Origin: Calamus simplicifolius
Taxonomy: Eukaryota > Streptophyta > Magnoliopsida > Arecales > Arecaceae
DNA: 64,000 nt
Assembly (NCBI GenBank): GCA_900491605.1
Contig: UESW01003830.1
Location: forward strand, 1,473,782 to 1,537,781
Reading direction: 5' to 3'
In this document: in pieces, positions 35,359 through 47,609 of the stretch
Layout of the letters: the number at the start of each line of letters is the position of its first letter
How positions within the stretch are numbered: position 1 is the stretch's first letter
The notes under the pieces: generated by a model
Databases searched by the model: none
What the model was told of the DNA's origin: nothing
The model's input: the letters and a program-made list of their open reading frames with translations, nothing else
Position numbers and translations under genes: made by a program

Positions 35359-36184
35359 TGTTGACGCTAAGTCACCTTCCTTTAACATTGGGAAACAGAG
35401 ATCCTTCTTCTCGAAGTGCTCCTGCAAGAAGTCCTCGGAGATCGGTTGCATCGGTGGGGATCCTCCGACGCTCAAATAAGTAGCTCGGGAACATACAAGA
35501 GTAGAACTAGCAGAAAGATAGCTAAAGAACTTGAGTTCAAATTCCTTCCTCGTGAGTGTGGGCTTTTATACCTATTCGAGGGTCTCTTTTTCTGTTTTTA
35601 GAAGGTGGTTGATTTCAAGGTGCCCTTATCCGGAAGCGAGCAGAAGGCAAGGCTGACAGTGATAGGTCGCAACCGATACTGAGCATGTCCGAGTGTCCTG
35701 TCCCGTCAGCCACCTGCCAAGCGCGGCACTACAAGTGGCAGGTAGGCCTAGTCGTGTCAGGCGTGCGCTGTTACGGGTTGTGGCCATGCGCTGTTGCAGA
35801 AGGTAGTGGGTCACGTGGCCGCCACGGGCGGTTGGTGGGCCACGTGAGTATGTGAGGTGGCTGAGGTGGCAGGACATGAGGCTCGAAGCTAGGGTGTCCC
35901 CCTAGTCCCAAGGCTGAGGGGACGGTGGGTCCGAGTTCGATGCCGAAGGAACGCCGGGTCCAAAGCAAATGCCGAGGGGACGCCGAGTCCAAGGCCGAGG
36001 CCGAGGGAACATCGGGTCCGAGGCCAAGGCCGAGGGGACGCCGGGTCCAGGGCCAAGGCCGAAGGAACGCCGGGTCCGAGGCCGAGAGGGCCCCTTGGAG
36101 ACCGAAGGCATCTCGGGGGCCGAGGCGGGGGCTCCGGCAGTTATTTTCTCCGTCAACTCTAACGATGTTGGATCAACCACATCA
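35359..36184 (-). repeat. 5' LTR of element B
   Basis: 826 bp. In minus orientation it starts TGATGTGGTTGATCC and ends GCGTCAACA. TATA box (minus) at 35564-35570. GC-rich minisatellite in U3 at about 35900-36130. Confidence 0.9.
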
Positions 36185-36282
36185 ATTTGATTCTAGATTT
36201 TCATCATAATTTTGTAATCTAATAAATACACTCCACAACTTTTGATCGATATAACTTTTCACATCTTATTCTTTTGTTTTAG

Positions 36283-36330
36283 ATATTGAGACAACGGAAA
36301 GAGGTTTCTCCACGAGACCTTGTAAATTGA
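36283..36330 (+). other. Exon-like segment, copy 2 last exon
   Basis: After the acceptor CTTTTGTTTTAG it reads ILRQRKEVSPRDLVN and a TGA (36328-36330) in the phase left by 24633. It corresponds to 21943-22004 of copy 1, although the two last exons differ in frame. Confidence 0.4.
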
Positions 36331-38834
36331 AGTTTTGTGATAGCCTTTGCATTTGCATGTGCATTGTGTTGTTTGTACAATAAAAGTAATGAATGAAATA
36401 TTGAACCAAAATAACTGGCCAGGAGTAAATAAATTTGTTATATGCACTTACAAAGACCAGATAATGAATAAATAAATTAGACTTAAAAGAGCCTTTTTGC
36501 TTACAGGCAATATATCAAGTTTAAACTAGGGGCATTCTGTATATAAAGTATAAACCCCTTTCATTATAGATTACAATGCTATTGAGACCTTTATTATCCA
36601 ATAAACTTTCCAATAAAAACTCAAATCAACTTTGTCCTAGCCATAGTGAAATATTTATCATGTTTCTGCTTATTCCTCCTGCTCACATTTGTTCCTTTGG
36701 AGAGCTTGTATACTGTTCTTTACCACCATCATACTCTGAGTTTGGGGTAGCATGAAGATATTAATATAAAATGATGGCTGTGACGAGTAAGCATTCAATA
36801 ATGACAATGTCGATAAGCAGAGGAGGCTTGGTAGCTTGAAGCTTTAAAGAACCAGGTAAAGGGTAAAATGGAAAAGGCACAACAAATATTTCATTATGGC
36901 TAATGAGAATTTAATGTCCTATTGGATCATTCTAGGATAAGGGAGTTCTTGATAGGCAAATAAAAGACCTGTTTTACGTGCAATTAATCTATATTGTCAG
37001 GACAAAAACTCGTCTTGGAATTGCTCTAGTTCTATAGCAATCAAAAACAAAAACAAAATTATGCTTGGATATACCTACAATCAGTTGTCTACCAAATTAG
37101 AAATAATCTCTGAGCTCCATCATTTTTGTTGCTACACTGAGACTACAGGACATCTCCAGCAGAAATCCTAAGGATTTAAGCATAAATCAGAAAACTAAAT
37201 CTTGAACTATAATTAGATGTTCAGAAACAACTCTCTCCTCTCGCTTGCCCAACTCTCATTGAAGGCAGCAACACAGCCTACAAGTAGAGAATTCAATAAA
37301 AGAAGGCGTACAGATTAGTATCTTAAAATTACAACATAATTTCTATTGATTGTACCAAGCTAAAAGGGAACTGGGTTGAGAACCATGGCAGAATCACCGA
37401 TGTTTGGTTCCTAGGAGCGCGCATGAAATCGTTGGTAGGGAGATGACAGAGCTAACGTATAAGAAAGCATAGCTAACGTAAAGGAGGATGCAAATGATAC
37501 ATTGGGAATGCAAAAGGAGGGCTAGAAAGCAACAGCGAGATTATCTAAGAAAAAATAATTTATTCAGCTCTTTAGGTTCCATTCAGTTATATTAAATATA
37601 ATTTTAGTGGTCTACGTTCAAACTTCCAATTTGGCTTGAGCGGTTGATCCAAAGCAACTATGTCAAACTTACGTGCACGCATTTTATATTTATAACAGCC
37701 GAGATCTAACTTGAGATTTAATAGTTTGCTAACTTAATTAGAAAAACAAATCTACATCACAAGATTAGCTATTGTTTTTTTTTTTTTTTTATTGCATCTC
37801 CTCCGCGTCCAAATGTTTGACTTTTATGAATATTTCAGATCAAATGTGGTGCGATGTGTATTCTTGGTCCAACAGAAAAAAATCAGAATCAATTTCAGAT
37901 TGGATACCCCAGAGATGGATGTATATGATCCTGAGACATGATGCCAGCAATAAATGGGGCACACATATATGACCGTTTTCTTGTGCTCTGTGATTGACTG
38001 GACTGTTCTGATCTACCCGTCTAGGCACTACAGTATGTGACCGTTTTCTCATCTCTGTTTCAAATAACTCCGGCAATGTGATGAGGGGCTTGAGGTGAAG
38101 TAAAAAGAACACAAAATAAATTTTTATTATATGATGCTGTAAAGGAAGCCAACTTCAGAAAGACATAAAGTTAGAGAGGGAGGAAACGATGAGCCATATA
38201 CTTATACTTGGGATGGAAGGTGAGGAGACTCGAATGCAGAGGCCGGATGGAAAGCAGAGAGGAAGGGTTTAACCATGAAGTGAGAAGGCCAAGAGTAAAC
38301 TAGTCAAAATAAAATAAAATAAAAATAAAAATTTATATCTATGAATATGAAAAATTCTATTCGATGCGATGGCTGGGCCTGGAACCCCAGTTTTACGCAG
38401 AAGAAGCTTTTGAAGAAGAGCCTCTGACTCTGACTCTGACTCTTTGACGGATGAAAAGACAAAACTCTGTTATTAAAAGACAGGGTCTGACCTGGTCACG
38501 TGCTCCTGCTTATTTTAATACGAGGGCCCTGTTCTTTTACCATTGTTTAGCCCGCCACGTATATTCCATGACTTCTCCGGCATTCATTGCGAGAGGTTTG
38601 ATGATCTCTTTTTTAAATATAAAGACGAACGCCCTCGGATCTCGATTCCACGTACGTGGACCATCGGACTAAATCCAGTGGTCCGACCGTTTTGCCCCTC
38701 TTGGACCTCCCGATACGCTGCCGTGCGGGAACAAATTAATCACTCGGTAGTTTCTTTTCTTTTCTTTCCTTTTTTTTTTTTTTTTTTGAGCAGGTAAAAC
38801 TAAAATGCTCTCGGGTCCTCCATCGATCAAATGC

Positions 38835-38873
<39 letters not shown>

Positions 38874-38929
38874 AAAGTGACTCTGCATGAATTCTCCAAT
38901 CACACCCGCACTCTTAAAAATTTTAAACT

Positions 38930-38980
<51 letters not shown>

Positions 38981-39040
38981 TATATAAAATCGGTTATATA
39001 AATATATTTTCTTCGTTCTACTATAGAAAACTGAATTGAT
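36331..39040. other. Intergenic DNA
   Basis: No gene recognised. Notable items: T run at 37771-37790, G-box CACGTG at 38497-38502, palindrome TCCACGTACGTGGA at 38647-38660, (TC)n at 38842-38870 and (AT)n at 38933-38979. Confidence 0.55.
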
Positions 39041-39890
39041 ACTCAAATTATATATAGTTATTTTTTTTAATTATTTTTATTTATATCAGTTTAAATTTAT
39101 TCTTATCATTATCATGAATTATTAAAAAATCATTCTTTCTAGAGCATCTAAATATCATCATTGTACATGTCTAAACCATCTTAATCGATTTTTTTTTTAA
39201 TTTTATCTTCGATTGAAGCTACTCCTATCATTTATCGTATATATTTATTTCTAATTCTATCCTTTAAAGTTATACCACATATTCATCTTAACATGCATAT
39301 TTTTATTACACTTAATTTATTTACATATTGTTTCAGTATTACCCAACACTCTATTTTATATAGCATAGCTAGCCTAATAATGATTTTATAGAATTTTTTT
39401 TTCAATTTTAACGGAATGCATCGATCATACAATACTCTCGAAGCACTCATTCACTTAATCCATCATACTTTAACTCTATGATTCTCATCTTTACCTATTT
39501 CACCTTTTTACTAGATAATTAATCTTAAATACCTAATTTTTTTATTTTTGGTATCTTTTGGCTTGTAATCTCAATTCTCTTTATTTGTATTTTTACATTC
39601 ACTAAAATTATATTTCATGTATTAAATTTTAGTTATATTAATCTTAAAATCTTGAGATTCTAAAGCTTCTCTTCAAGTACCTAACTTAGCATTTAATTTA
39701 GATTTGATTTCATCAATCAACACTATATCGTTCGCAAATAATATACAACATGAAATATCATCTTAAATATATTTGATTAATTCATTCATAACTAATAAAA
39801 AAAATATAAACTTAAAATAAATTTTTGATGTAAATATTATTATATTTCTTATTATATATATATATTATTTAACATCAATTTTGTCATGTT
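39041..39890 (-). mobile_element. Second RTE-type LINE fragment
   Basis: On the minus strand it encodes remnants of the C-terminal half of an RTE-like reverse transcriptase: CCILFANDIVLIDEI near 39735 (the catalytic FADD has become FAND), then KFYKIIIRLAMLYKIECW and MLRWICGI near 39270-39400. Stops and shifts are frequent. It is a related but separate copy from the LINE at 10.5 kb. Confidence 0.72.
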
Positions 39891-40181
39891 TACTCGGGAT
39901 AAATCATAGATATAAGTCCGATTCCTTTGCGTTACCCGACACCGTTTTCTTGTACGCAACTTCCATTCCGGCAACTGTGGTGCAGAATCCGGAGTTGCGC
40001 GGGTGTGCTTCTCCTCCGTAAAAAGCGTTCCTGCGGCACATCGTCCAATTCTTATTTTTAATTCAAGTTTTTTTTTTTTTTTTTAAGTTCGAAAATCTTC
40101 AAATTTAAATCCCTCAAGCCTTTCTTTCTTGCAACCCCAAACCCCACTGCTACTCTCCTCACCGTCTCGCTCTAAGAGGAC

Positions 40182-40183
<2 letters not shown>

Positions 40184-40221
<38 letters not shown>
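40184..40221 (+). repeat. (GA)n tract in a 5' leader
   Basis: A GA run of about 38 bp ends 50 bp before the start codon at 40271. GA runs in plant leaders can bind GAGA-type (BBR/BPC) factors; any role here is inferred. Confidence 0.85.
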
Positions 40222-40225
<4 letters not shown>

Positions 40226-40270
40226 AGATCCGATCTTTTTCCAGCTCATCTGGCCGGAGAGGAGAGAAGG

Positions 40271-40840
40271 ATGATGGCGGAGGCGGCGTATGGTGGCGGC
40301 GGTGGGGGCGAGGTGGAGGCGGCGGTGCAGGCGCTGAACACGATCATCCAGCTTCACTTCGAGAAGACGCTGGAGAAGAAGCGGGCGTTGGATGGGCAGA
40401 AGAAGGAGCTGTGGCGCCTCTTCCAGCTCTTCTTCCTCTTCCTGGCCCTGGTGCTGGGGGCCCAACTGGGTGCGTCGCCGGAGCGGCTCCAGTGCCGGCA
40501 CTGCTGGGCCCCCATCGGCCTCCTCTCCCTGGGCCATCTCATCTTCTACATCGCCGTCGCCCAGACCCTCCGCTGCCTCAACGGCTTCAAATACCAGCGG
40601 CGCTGCCACAAGCTCACCCTCGCCCTCGCCACCGACCGCCTCAAGCACCTCAAGATGCGCTACTCCGCCGCCGCCGGTGACCACTTCGTCCTCCTCCCGG
40701 CGGACTACGACATCCCCTACCAGGAGCCCCCGGAGGGCTATCTGGCCAAGTTCAAGCGGAGCTGGGCCCTCCATTTCGGCTTCTTGATCTGCACCTTCGG
40801 CTTCATGGTCTCCACCTCCGTCGTCGTCCTCTGCTTCTAG
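40271..40840 (+). CDS. Conserved plant membrane protein, unknown function
   Basis: An intact 189-residue single-exon gene, starting MMAEAAYGGGG and ending VVLCF. After a Gly-rich start comes a helix (AVQALNTIIQLHFEKTLEKK, 18-37), then three hydrophobic segments at about 50-67 (LFQLFFLFLALVLGAQLG), 81-100 (PIGLLSLGHLIFYIAVAQTL) and 166-188 (ALHFGFLICTFGFMVSTSVV and on). A CRHC pair (75-78) sits just before segment two, and Cys 102 and 112 flank a basic loop (FKYQRRCHK). The QEPPEGY motif lies at 151-157. I recall similar uncharacterised proteins in other plants, but no function. Codon use is strongly GC-rich at third positions, unlike the surrounding DNA and typical of one class of monocot genes. 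Frames on the other strand are shadows. Confidence 0.88.
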   Translation: MMAEAAYGGGGGGEVEAAVQALNTIIQLHFEKTLEKKRALDGQKKELWRLFQLFFLFLALVLGAQLGASPERLQCRHCWAPIGLLSLGHLIFYIAVAQTLRCLNGFKYQRRCHKLTLALATDRLKHLKMRYSAAAGDHFVLLPADYDIPYQEPPEGYLAKFKRSWALHFGFLICTFGFMVSTSVVVLCF

Positions 40841-43370
40841 CTTCTAAAAACTCCCAACTTGTTCTTTGTTCTTTTTTTTTTTTCTAAGATTCTACGCTCA
40901 CGTCGCAAACTCATGGTTTTATGGATATCTATCCGATTATGAGGATCTTTATGGCACCAATCTCCTCTTCTTTCTCTGTGCATGTCCTCTGCAAGCTTAT
41001 CACTAATATATTTATTATTGTTGTTGTTTAATATATTTATTATGTTTATTATTGGTATATAAGTAACTGTTAATAACATTGGTGGCTTGTACGCGGTGGA
41101 GACTGTCGACAATGTAGTGTTTTAGTTGAGAAGAAAGAACGCCAAAATCCTTTGGCCATTTGTATTTGGGAGTCTCCAGCTATCACTCTAGTTGCTAGTA
41201 GGACTGCTGCAGTACAATGCCAGTTATTTTACTGATGATAAAAAGTCGTCCTTTTCTTGCGAGCGACAGTATATAATTTTTGACAGACAGTAACTTAATT
41301 TTGATCATTCGTAATTATGGTAACAGGTTGCAAGTCAATTACAGTGTCAAAACTGGATGTTGCTTGATAAAATTCACGGCTTCAGCTGAAGCTTTTAACG
41401 ACACCATCATTCATTCCAAATGCTATAATATGTGTGAATCGATGCAAACATGATTTACCGGGATTAATGTTTCAACCGTCTGTCGAGATTACAATTGGTT
41501 GCTTAGTTGGAACGCTTAGGAATCCAATATTGTAAGTGTAACATAAAATCTGGAGAAACTAATTAGAGCAGATAAAGTTCTTTCACTCACTTCATCCATG
41601 GAGGCTCCGGCCTTGACAATGCCAAGATTGGATCAAGGCTGTGTTTTTGGTTCAGGGAATGCGTTGGAAGAATTGAAGAATTTAACGGAAATCTAGATAT
41701 GTCGAGGACGTCAGTGGGGTGACTACACGAGATTCATGTCATCGATCTAAAATTCCATGGAAAATAATAATGTACAGATGAAGTGTACGTGTAGCAAGCA
41801 ACACAAACAGACAATAGAGCAAGGGACTCGTGTGAAGCAGAGTCATGAATTGAATTCATTTAACCAAGTAGAACAAAAGAAACAACAGCTGGAGTGGATG
41901 ATAGGAATGGGTTAGCAATGAGTTGGCAAGAGAGAGAGAGAGAGGAAAGTTACCATCTTTTTAATCATTTGATCTAACTCTTCTCAATTCCAACCATCCT
42001 AATCGACGTTGCCTTTCTCCCTTATTAATTATTTGCGTCTTTGGTAGTAGGCTTGGACATCCAAAGAGGAAGAGCCCTTCAACTTTGTACCATCCACAAA
42101 ATTAATTCATTCACCTCCATGGAGGGCATAATAGGCGGGCCACATACATACTACTAGGTCCTGCAGCGCGTGGCCCTCTCACCGCGCCGGCAATCATCGC
42201 GCAGGCAAGGCATGGAAAGGGCCACGGGAATCCGGCCACTCGCGTGCGCTGCCATTACTTTATCCTGACTTGTTTTGTCCGCCGTTGGGGACAGCTACGA
42301 AGGCTGGAATACATTAATTACAGCGCAGAGAAAGAGGACAAACTAATTTTACCATAGCAACTGACACAGATTTCATTTCTCCAATGGAAACCACAGCTAA
42401 GCTAAAACGGTATATATAAAATAATGTTATTTTCAATGGAGTGACCAATGCCAGCCACCAGATCTATTTAATATATTTGACAGTGTGCCATCCTCGCCGA
42501 TGCTGCTAGCTATGGGCTCCGGAGGACCAAAAAAAACGTTGTCCCTGGGGCTCTGAAGGAAGGGAAGGGAAGGGAGCTCATCAAGTCTATCATTTCTAAG
42601 TTTGATTCATGAGATGCAAGGTTTAATTTACGTTCCTGAAATGGACTGCAGACACCGGGATGGAACCATCTCATCATCATCATCATCGTTCCAACTTTCA
42701 ATCAGCAAGTTTTATAATTTCATTCCATCATATTAATTTTAAAACTTTGATAGGAAGTATATCGCTAAAAAGACTTAATCAGCTGAATAATTATGGTGTA
42801 CGTGTTAATGTTAGTTTGCCTCACTTTCTATATGAAAATTGAAAATAGAGATAGAATATTTGATTCATGGTAAAAATTATATGGACCCCTTTGCATGTGC
42901 GATGCAAGAGATGGGAGTTGCCGCGATAGAAGAAGTTTAGTTAGAAATGGAAAAGGTTGGATACAAGGAGCGGAAGATGGAACAAAATTAATTTAGGTGG
43001 AAAAACAGTCGAGTGTCCGAAGAGGTACGCCCGAGAAGATGTAAAAAAGATTCTCGGAATTACTGATGCATCCAAATAACATAGAGACAGTGAGAGTGTG
43101 GCAGTAAATGGATCTTGAGATCTAAACATATATATACTGGCCATCTTCAAGAACATCCTATGATATATTATCAGGCAAATAAATTATTATTTTGCATTAG
43201 AGTGCATCTGGTTGCAAGAAAAAAAAAAAAAAAAAAACACTTTTCCATAAAAAAAGTAAAAGTTTTCCAAAATATTATAACAAACACTAGTTTTTTTTAG
43301 GAAATGTTAAAATTTCAAGTTTTTCAAAATATTACCAGCATGGCAATGGCTGGCACCCTCGGCCGGCCGT
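40841..43370. other. 3' UTR and intergenic DNA
   Basis: No gene recognised. There is a GC-rich island at about 42160-42260, a short GA run at 41929-41942 and an A run at 43219-43238. Confidence 0.55.
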
Positions 43371-43381
43371 CGCGCGCTAAA

Positions 43382-43387
43382 TATATA
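43382..43387 (+). promoter_or_regulatory. TATA box of the small acidic protein gene
   Basis: TATATA within CTAAATATATACAAAGG, in a locally GC-rich region (GGCCGGCCGTCGCGCGC just before it), about 440 bp before the start codon. A pyrimidine-rich acceptor CCTCCCCTTGCAG ends at 43758, so a leader intron is likely between the TATA box and the ATG. Confidence 0.5.
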
Positions 43388-43756
43388 CAAAGGACAGCGC
43401 GCGCGCAGCGCTCCGCCTTCAACGCCGGCCACCTCACGATGGCAATGCGAGGAGTCCCAAACAGAGCTCAGACAACCCAGCGCAAGCAAGGATATGCTGC
43501 CACCTTAATTGGCTCCACAAACTCGATCCACCTGTTTATTTTCTAACTTATACGTATTATAACTGCAAAACATCCTGTCGCTTGTGTGTGTGCATCCGTT
43601 CTCTCTTCTCCTATATGTTTGATGGATTTACCTGTTTTTTTTTTTTTTTAAACCCTTGTGGATGCTTTTTTTCGATCAAGACGAAAGTTATAAAGCTAAA
43701 GCCCGAAAATCCCGGCTTATAATTGAAGTTCTCCTTAATTTGCTTCCTCCCCTTGC

Positions 43757-43788
<32 letters not shown>

Positions 43789-43825
43789 TGGTTGTGCCAG
43801 CAAGCCCAGGGATTTGAAAGGGGAG

Positions 43826-44935
43826 ATGGATGCTCCTCTGGTTGTCGGCGAGACTGAGACGATGTTGGACCTGAAGATCGGAAAGGAGGAGGAGGAGGAG
43901 GAGGAGTATGGCCGCCAATCTCTGGGCTTCTTTTTGAAGGAGGTATGGTATATATATATTGCCGCAGTTTCATCCAATTCTCAAACTCCATTTTGTATTT
44001 GTTCTTTTGTTACCATGAAATATTAGGCTGAGCTCGGGGTTAAAAGGTTTTTATCTTTTATTTAATTTTTCATCTTATATAAAAAATATTAAGCAAGTAT
44101 ATATTTATGTTATGTGAGTACTAAACGAGAGTTATGTTTATTCGTATCAAGCAAACCATATCGCAGCAATCTAATATGATATATTTATTAAATAAATTAT
44201 ATATATGTCATGCTATCTATTTAACAATTGAGTTATGTTTGTGTTATCTTATAAAATGTTATACCTTAGATTTGACACATTATGGTAATACCAATTATTG
44301 CCCCTTGTTGTTTGAAATGAGGAGAGCAAATTAACCTCCCATTCATGACCCTCCATCTATTGCACAATGGAGCCCGTTGCCATTCAATCACAGCTATTAA
44401 ACTTTTTATTTGAAGATTGAATTGGAGAGTATCCTAAGTCTAGCCTAACCTAGTTCAAATAAGACATGTTAAATGCAACCATGCATGACTTTATAGATAG
44501 ATATAGGTTACCAACATGATAATAAAAAATAATTTAATATCTGTGCTCAATTTCATATTGAATAAATATGTGAATTCAACTACAACTGCCATTCTAATTA
44601 TATCTATTTCATATTAAGTTAGAAATTATTAATGGTTAGGATTTTAATTTTGGATACTTTATTACTGATTTGAATCGTTAATTAAGTCCAACTCAATCTC
44701 TTTATGGAAATAGAGAAATAAACTTTTAATAATTATATGGAGACTTAGATTAGAAATATAAAGAAAATCCTTTGTCTACCATGCGCAGCTTGAAGCCAGA
44801 GAAGCAAAGCAATCCAAGAAAGAGCATCTCGCAGAGGAATCTGAAGGCAAAACGGTAACAAGTTATGTTGCTTCAAAGGAGGAGGAGGAAGAGGACATGG
44901 AATTGCCGGTTTCTTCTTCAGTGAACGTTGCTTGA
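43826..44935 (+). CDS. Small acidic protein, two coding exons
   Basis: Exon 1 is 43826-43942 (39 codons, MDAPLVVGETETMLDLKIGK, seven Glu, then QSLGFFLKE). The donor GGAG then GTATGG starts an 846-bp AT-rich intron (43943-44788) ending in ACCATGCGCAG. Exon 2 is 44789-44935 (LEAREAKQSKKEHLAEE ... SSSVNVA, TGA). Joined in frame it gives an 87-residue, charged, probably helical or disordered protein with two Glu runs, no signal peptide and no membrane segment. I do not recognise the family. A (GA)n tract at 43761-43786 lies 40 bp before the ATG, much as in the gene at 40271. Splice sites in phase, an open frame across both exons and a leader with promoter signals support a real gene. Confidence 0.6.
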
Positions 44936-46255
44936 GAAACTTTGAGGAGATCGTGCACTAATAGCTCCAATGTGATGAATTGTTCACTGTACAGTTAATT
45001 TTCAGCTCAAGTAATGTTGGTATCTCGGATATCACGGCGGCCGGCAATGATGTTGGGATGAATTGGGACATTGTTTTTATCTTGATCAAAGTTGAAAGAA
45101 TCGATTTTTAAATGCAATGAGATTGCTTTTGGTGTCTTTGGTTAGGTTGATTCATGGGTATCAAAATATCACCCAACACTGAAAATTGTGATTCAGGTCT
45201 AACTCTTAATCCTCCTTAGCCAGCATTTCATATGGGGTGACTTTTGAAATATTAACAATATATTGGGATAATAATAAGGTTACCTCATTTAGTATCGCTA
45301 TTTTGATAATGATTTATGGTTAGCATAAGATTAAGATCATTGTTTATAGTTAGATAACTTTATTCGCTCGTTCAAGGAGTTGAGATAACCTTAATCACCG
45401 TGTTAACTTATGCTAAAATATTTGAATAATTTTGTTTCTATATTTCTCAACTTTTTCTTTATATTGTATAATTAATATTATTAATATAAAATTAATATAT
45501 TAGCAAACAAATAGTATTATAATTATATAATATTCATTATTATAATAATATAAATATAATATCATTAATTATTATATAATACTATAATATATTATATAGC
45601 ATAATATATTTATAGTATTATAATAATATTGTTAATCTAATATTATAATATATAACTTATACATAATATTTTATAATAATTATGATATATATATATAATA
45701 ATAGTATTATTGCATAATAAATTTTATAAATAAGTTTTTAAGGATATTATTTGTATCCTATGTATGATAATCTTTTATTCCCATTGTATATCAAATATAA
45801 TAATTTATGATTATAAAAATATTTCATATCAAATAGGAGATGTTGGATGCACGACTGATGAAAAATCATCATAGTAATTAACCACAGTTAGATCTAGCAC
45901 CATCTGGTCTTTCTCCGGTCACCATTAATAAACAAGGAAGGGCCACCTTGCTTCCATTATGACCACTTTATCTCTTTTGTTTTACTCTACCCATAACAAA
46001 GAAGAGGATGAAGCATGAGGGACAATGCACCACATGGCACCAGAGACAGATCTACCTACGAGATGCCATTAGGTAAAAGAGCAGAGCACCAAAGTACTCT
46101 CACTGTTGGATTAGAATAGAACAACTCAAGGGTGATGGCCATGGGCAGGCACATTATTCTTTAGATGGCCATGGCCAGAGAGACAGTGGAGCATCCATGG
46201 CGAGAGATGATGACGTTTGGATCTACCATGACTGAATGCAAGAGATGAGGAAATC
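44936..46255. other. 3' UTR and AT-rich intergenic DNA
   Basis: No gene recognised. The stretch 45440-45730 is an ATAT/TAATA-rich block with much self-complementarity. Confidence 0.55.
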
Positions 46256-47609
46256 TGATGATGTTCGATCATCGGTCTTGAACGTCGAGAGAAGAGAGCT
46301 GCTTAATCCATGAATCCATGCCTGATCGGATGGCCTGCAAAAAAGTCCTAAGACCGGAGGGGTGTTCCGGTGGGGACCCTCCGACGCTCAAGTCAGCAAT
46401 CGGGGTCACAGCTGAGGAAGAGCTCAGATGAGCTCTTCTTGAAGAAAAATGAGTCCTCATAAAAGGGGAATCCCTCTCTGGGTATCAGGATAGCGAGCGT
46501 ATGAGTTTGCGTACCTTGTTCCTGAGTGGACATACCCTTTTATAGGGGGTTGACATTTGCACAATCACGTGGAGTTCCGTGAGGAGGAAATGTCCGCGGG
46601 GTTCATGGGGGTTGCATGAATCTGGGCTGGTTGGTGGGTTATGTCCCATCGGAGAGGGGAAAAAACGACGGTTGGTGAGCCACGTCCTATCAGTTAGTGG
46701 AGCTGGCGGGTAGTTAGGTCTGGTCCCATCAATGGAGCGGCCAGTGGGTGGTTGGACCTGGTTGTGTCAAACGGCGCGGGTCAGAAGGATGGCGGCTTGA
46801 ACAGCCAGGACCATCCTGGGGTCAACTTAGGAAAGTCGGGACTGGTCGAGACTGCCTTGACTCTCCTGAGGACGCCGAGGCCGAGCAGGGCCGACTCGGC
46901 CGACCTGGAGATGCCGGGGTGGGGCCGACAAGGGATGGTCGAGGTCGACTTGGCCGACTGGGAGGTGCCGGGGCCAAGCGGGGCCGACTTGGCCGACTTG
47001 GAGATGCCGGGGCCGACTTGGAGAAGTCAGGGCTGGCTCAGCCGACTGGGAGGTGCCGAGGTGAGCGGGGCTGACTTGGAGAAGTCGGGGCTGACTCGGT
47101 CGACTGGGAGGTGCCGGGGCGGGGCCGACCAGGGATGGTCGGGATTGACTTGGCCGACTGGGAGGTGCCGAGGCCGAGCGGGGCCGACTCAGTCGACTTG
47201 GAGATGCCGGGGCCAAGCGGGGCCGACTTGGAGAAGTTGGGGCCGGCTCAGCCGACTGAGAGGTGCCGGGGCCAACTTGGAGAAGTCGGGGCTGGCTCGG
47301 CCGACTTGGAGGTGCCAGGGCCGAGTGAGGCCGATTTGGAGAAGTCGGGGCCGGCTCGGCTAACTTGGAGATGCCGGGGCCGAGCGGGGCCGACTTGGAT
47401 AAGTCGGGGCCGGCTCGGCCGACTTGGAGGTGCCGGGGCCGAGCGAGGCCAACTTGGAGAAGTCGAGGCTGGCTCGGCCGACTGGGAGGTGCCGGGGCCG
47501 ACTTGGAGAAGTCGGGGCCGACTCAGCCGACTTGAAGATGTCGGGGGCGGGGTCGCCTTAAGCTTTTGATTTTGCCATAATTGCCCTCGTGGCTACGTCA
47601 GCCACATCA
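46256..47609 (-). repeat. 3' LTR of element C
   Basis: 1354 bp. In minus orientation it starts TGATGTGGCTGACGTAGCC and ends CATCATCA. TATA box (minus) at 46548-46554. U3 (about 46830-47540) is a GC-rich minisatellite with units like GGGCCGACTTGGAGAAGTCG. Confidence 0.9.

Larger units (their letters stand above)
25074..36184 (-). mobile_element. Gypsy (Tat-like) element 'B', full-length, dead
   Basis: An 11.1-kb element on the minus strand. The target duplication ATTTG is perfect (25069-25073 and 36185-36189). Order from the right: 5' LTR, primer-site region, gag, protease, reverse transcriptase, RNase H, second RNase H-like domain, integrase, 75-bp repeats, antisense gene, 3' LTR. The extra RNase H-like domain and the long 3' region point to the Tat/Ogre branch of Ty3/Gypsy. 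All frames are broken. It lies inside the intron of the copy 2 exon pair. Confidence 0.92.

Noticed and set aside
40129..40787. Large frames overlapping the gene at 40271 on both strands
   Set aside because: Shadow frames caused by the high third-position GC of the real gene; Ala/Ser/Pro/Arg-rich with no domain.
43307..43546. Frames on both strands at the GC-rich block
   Set aside because: The block looks like the promoter and leader of the 43826 gene; the frames lack conservation signs.
45420..45770. Hairpin-rich AT block as a possible replication origin or matrix region
   Set aside because: Plain ATAT/TAATA low complexity; nothing specific supports such a role.
46748..47569. Frames of 100-200 codons in the LTRs of element C, and the equivalents at 58661-59381
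   Set aside because: Same cause: GC-rich U3 minisatellite with a period that avoids stops. No start context or domain.
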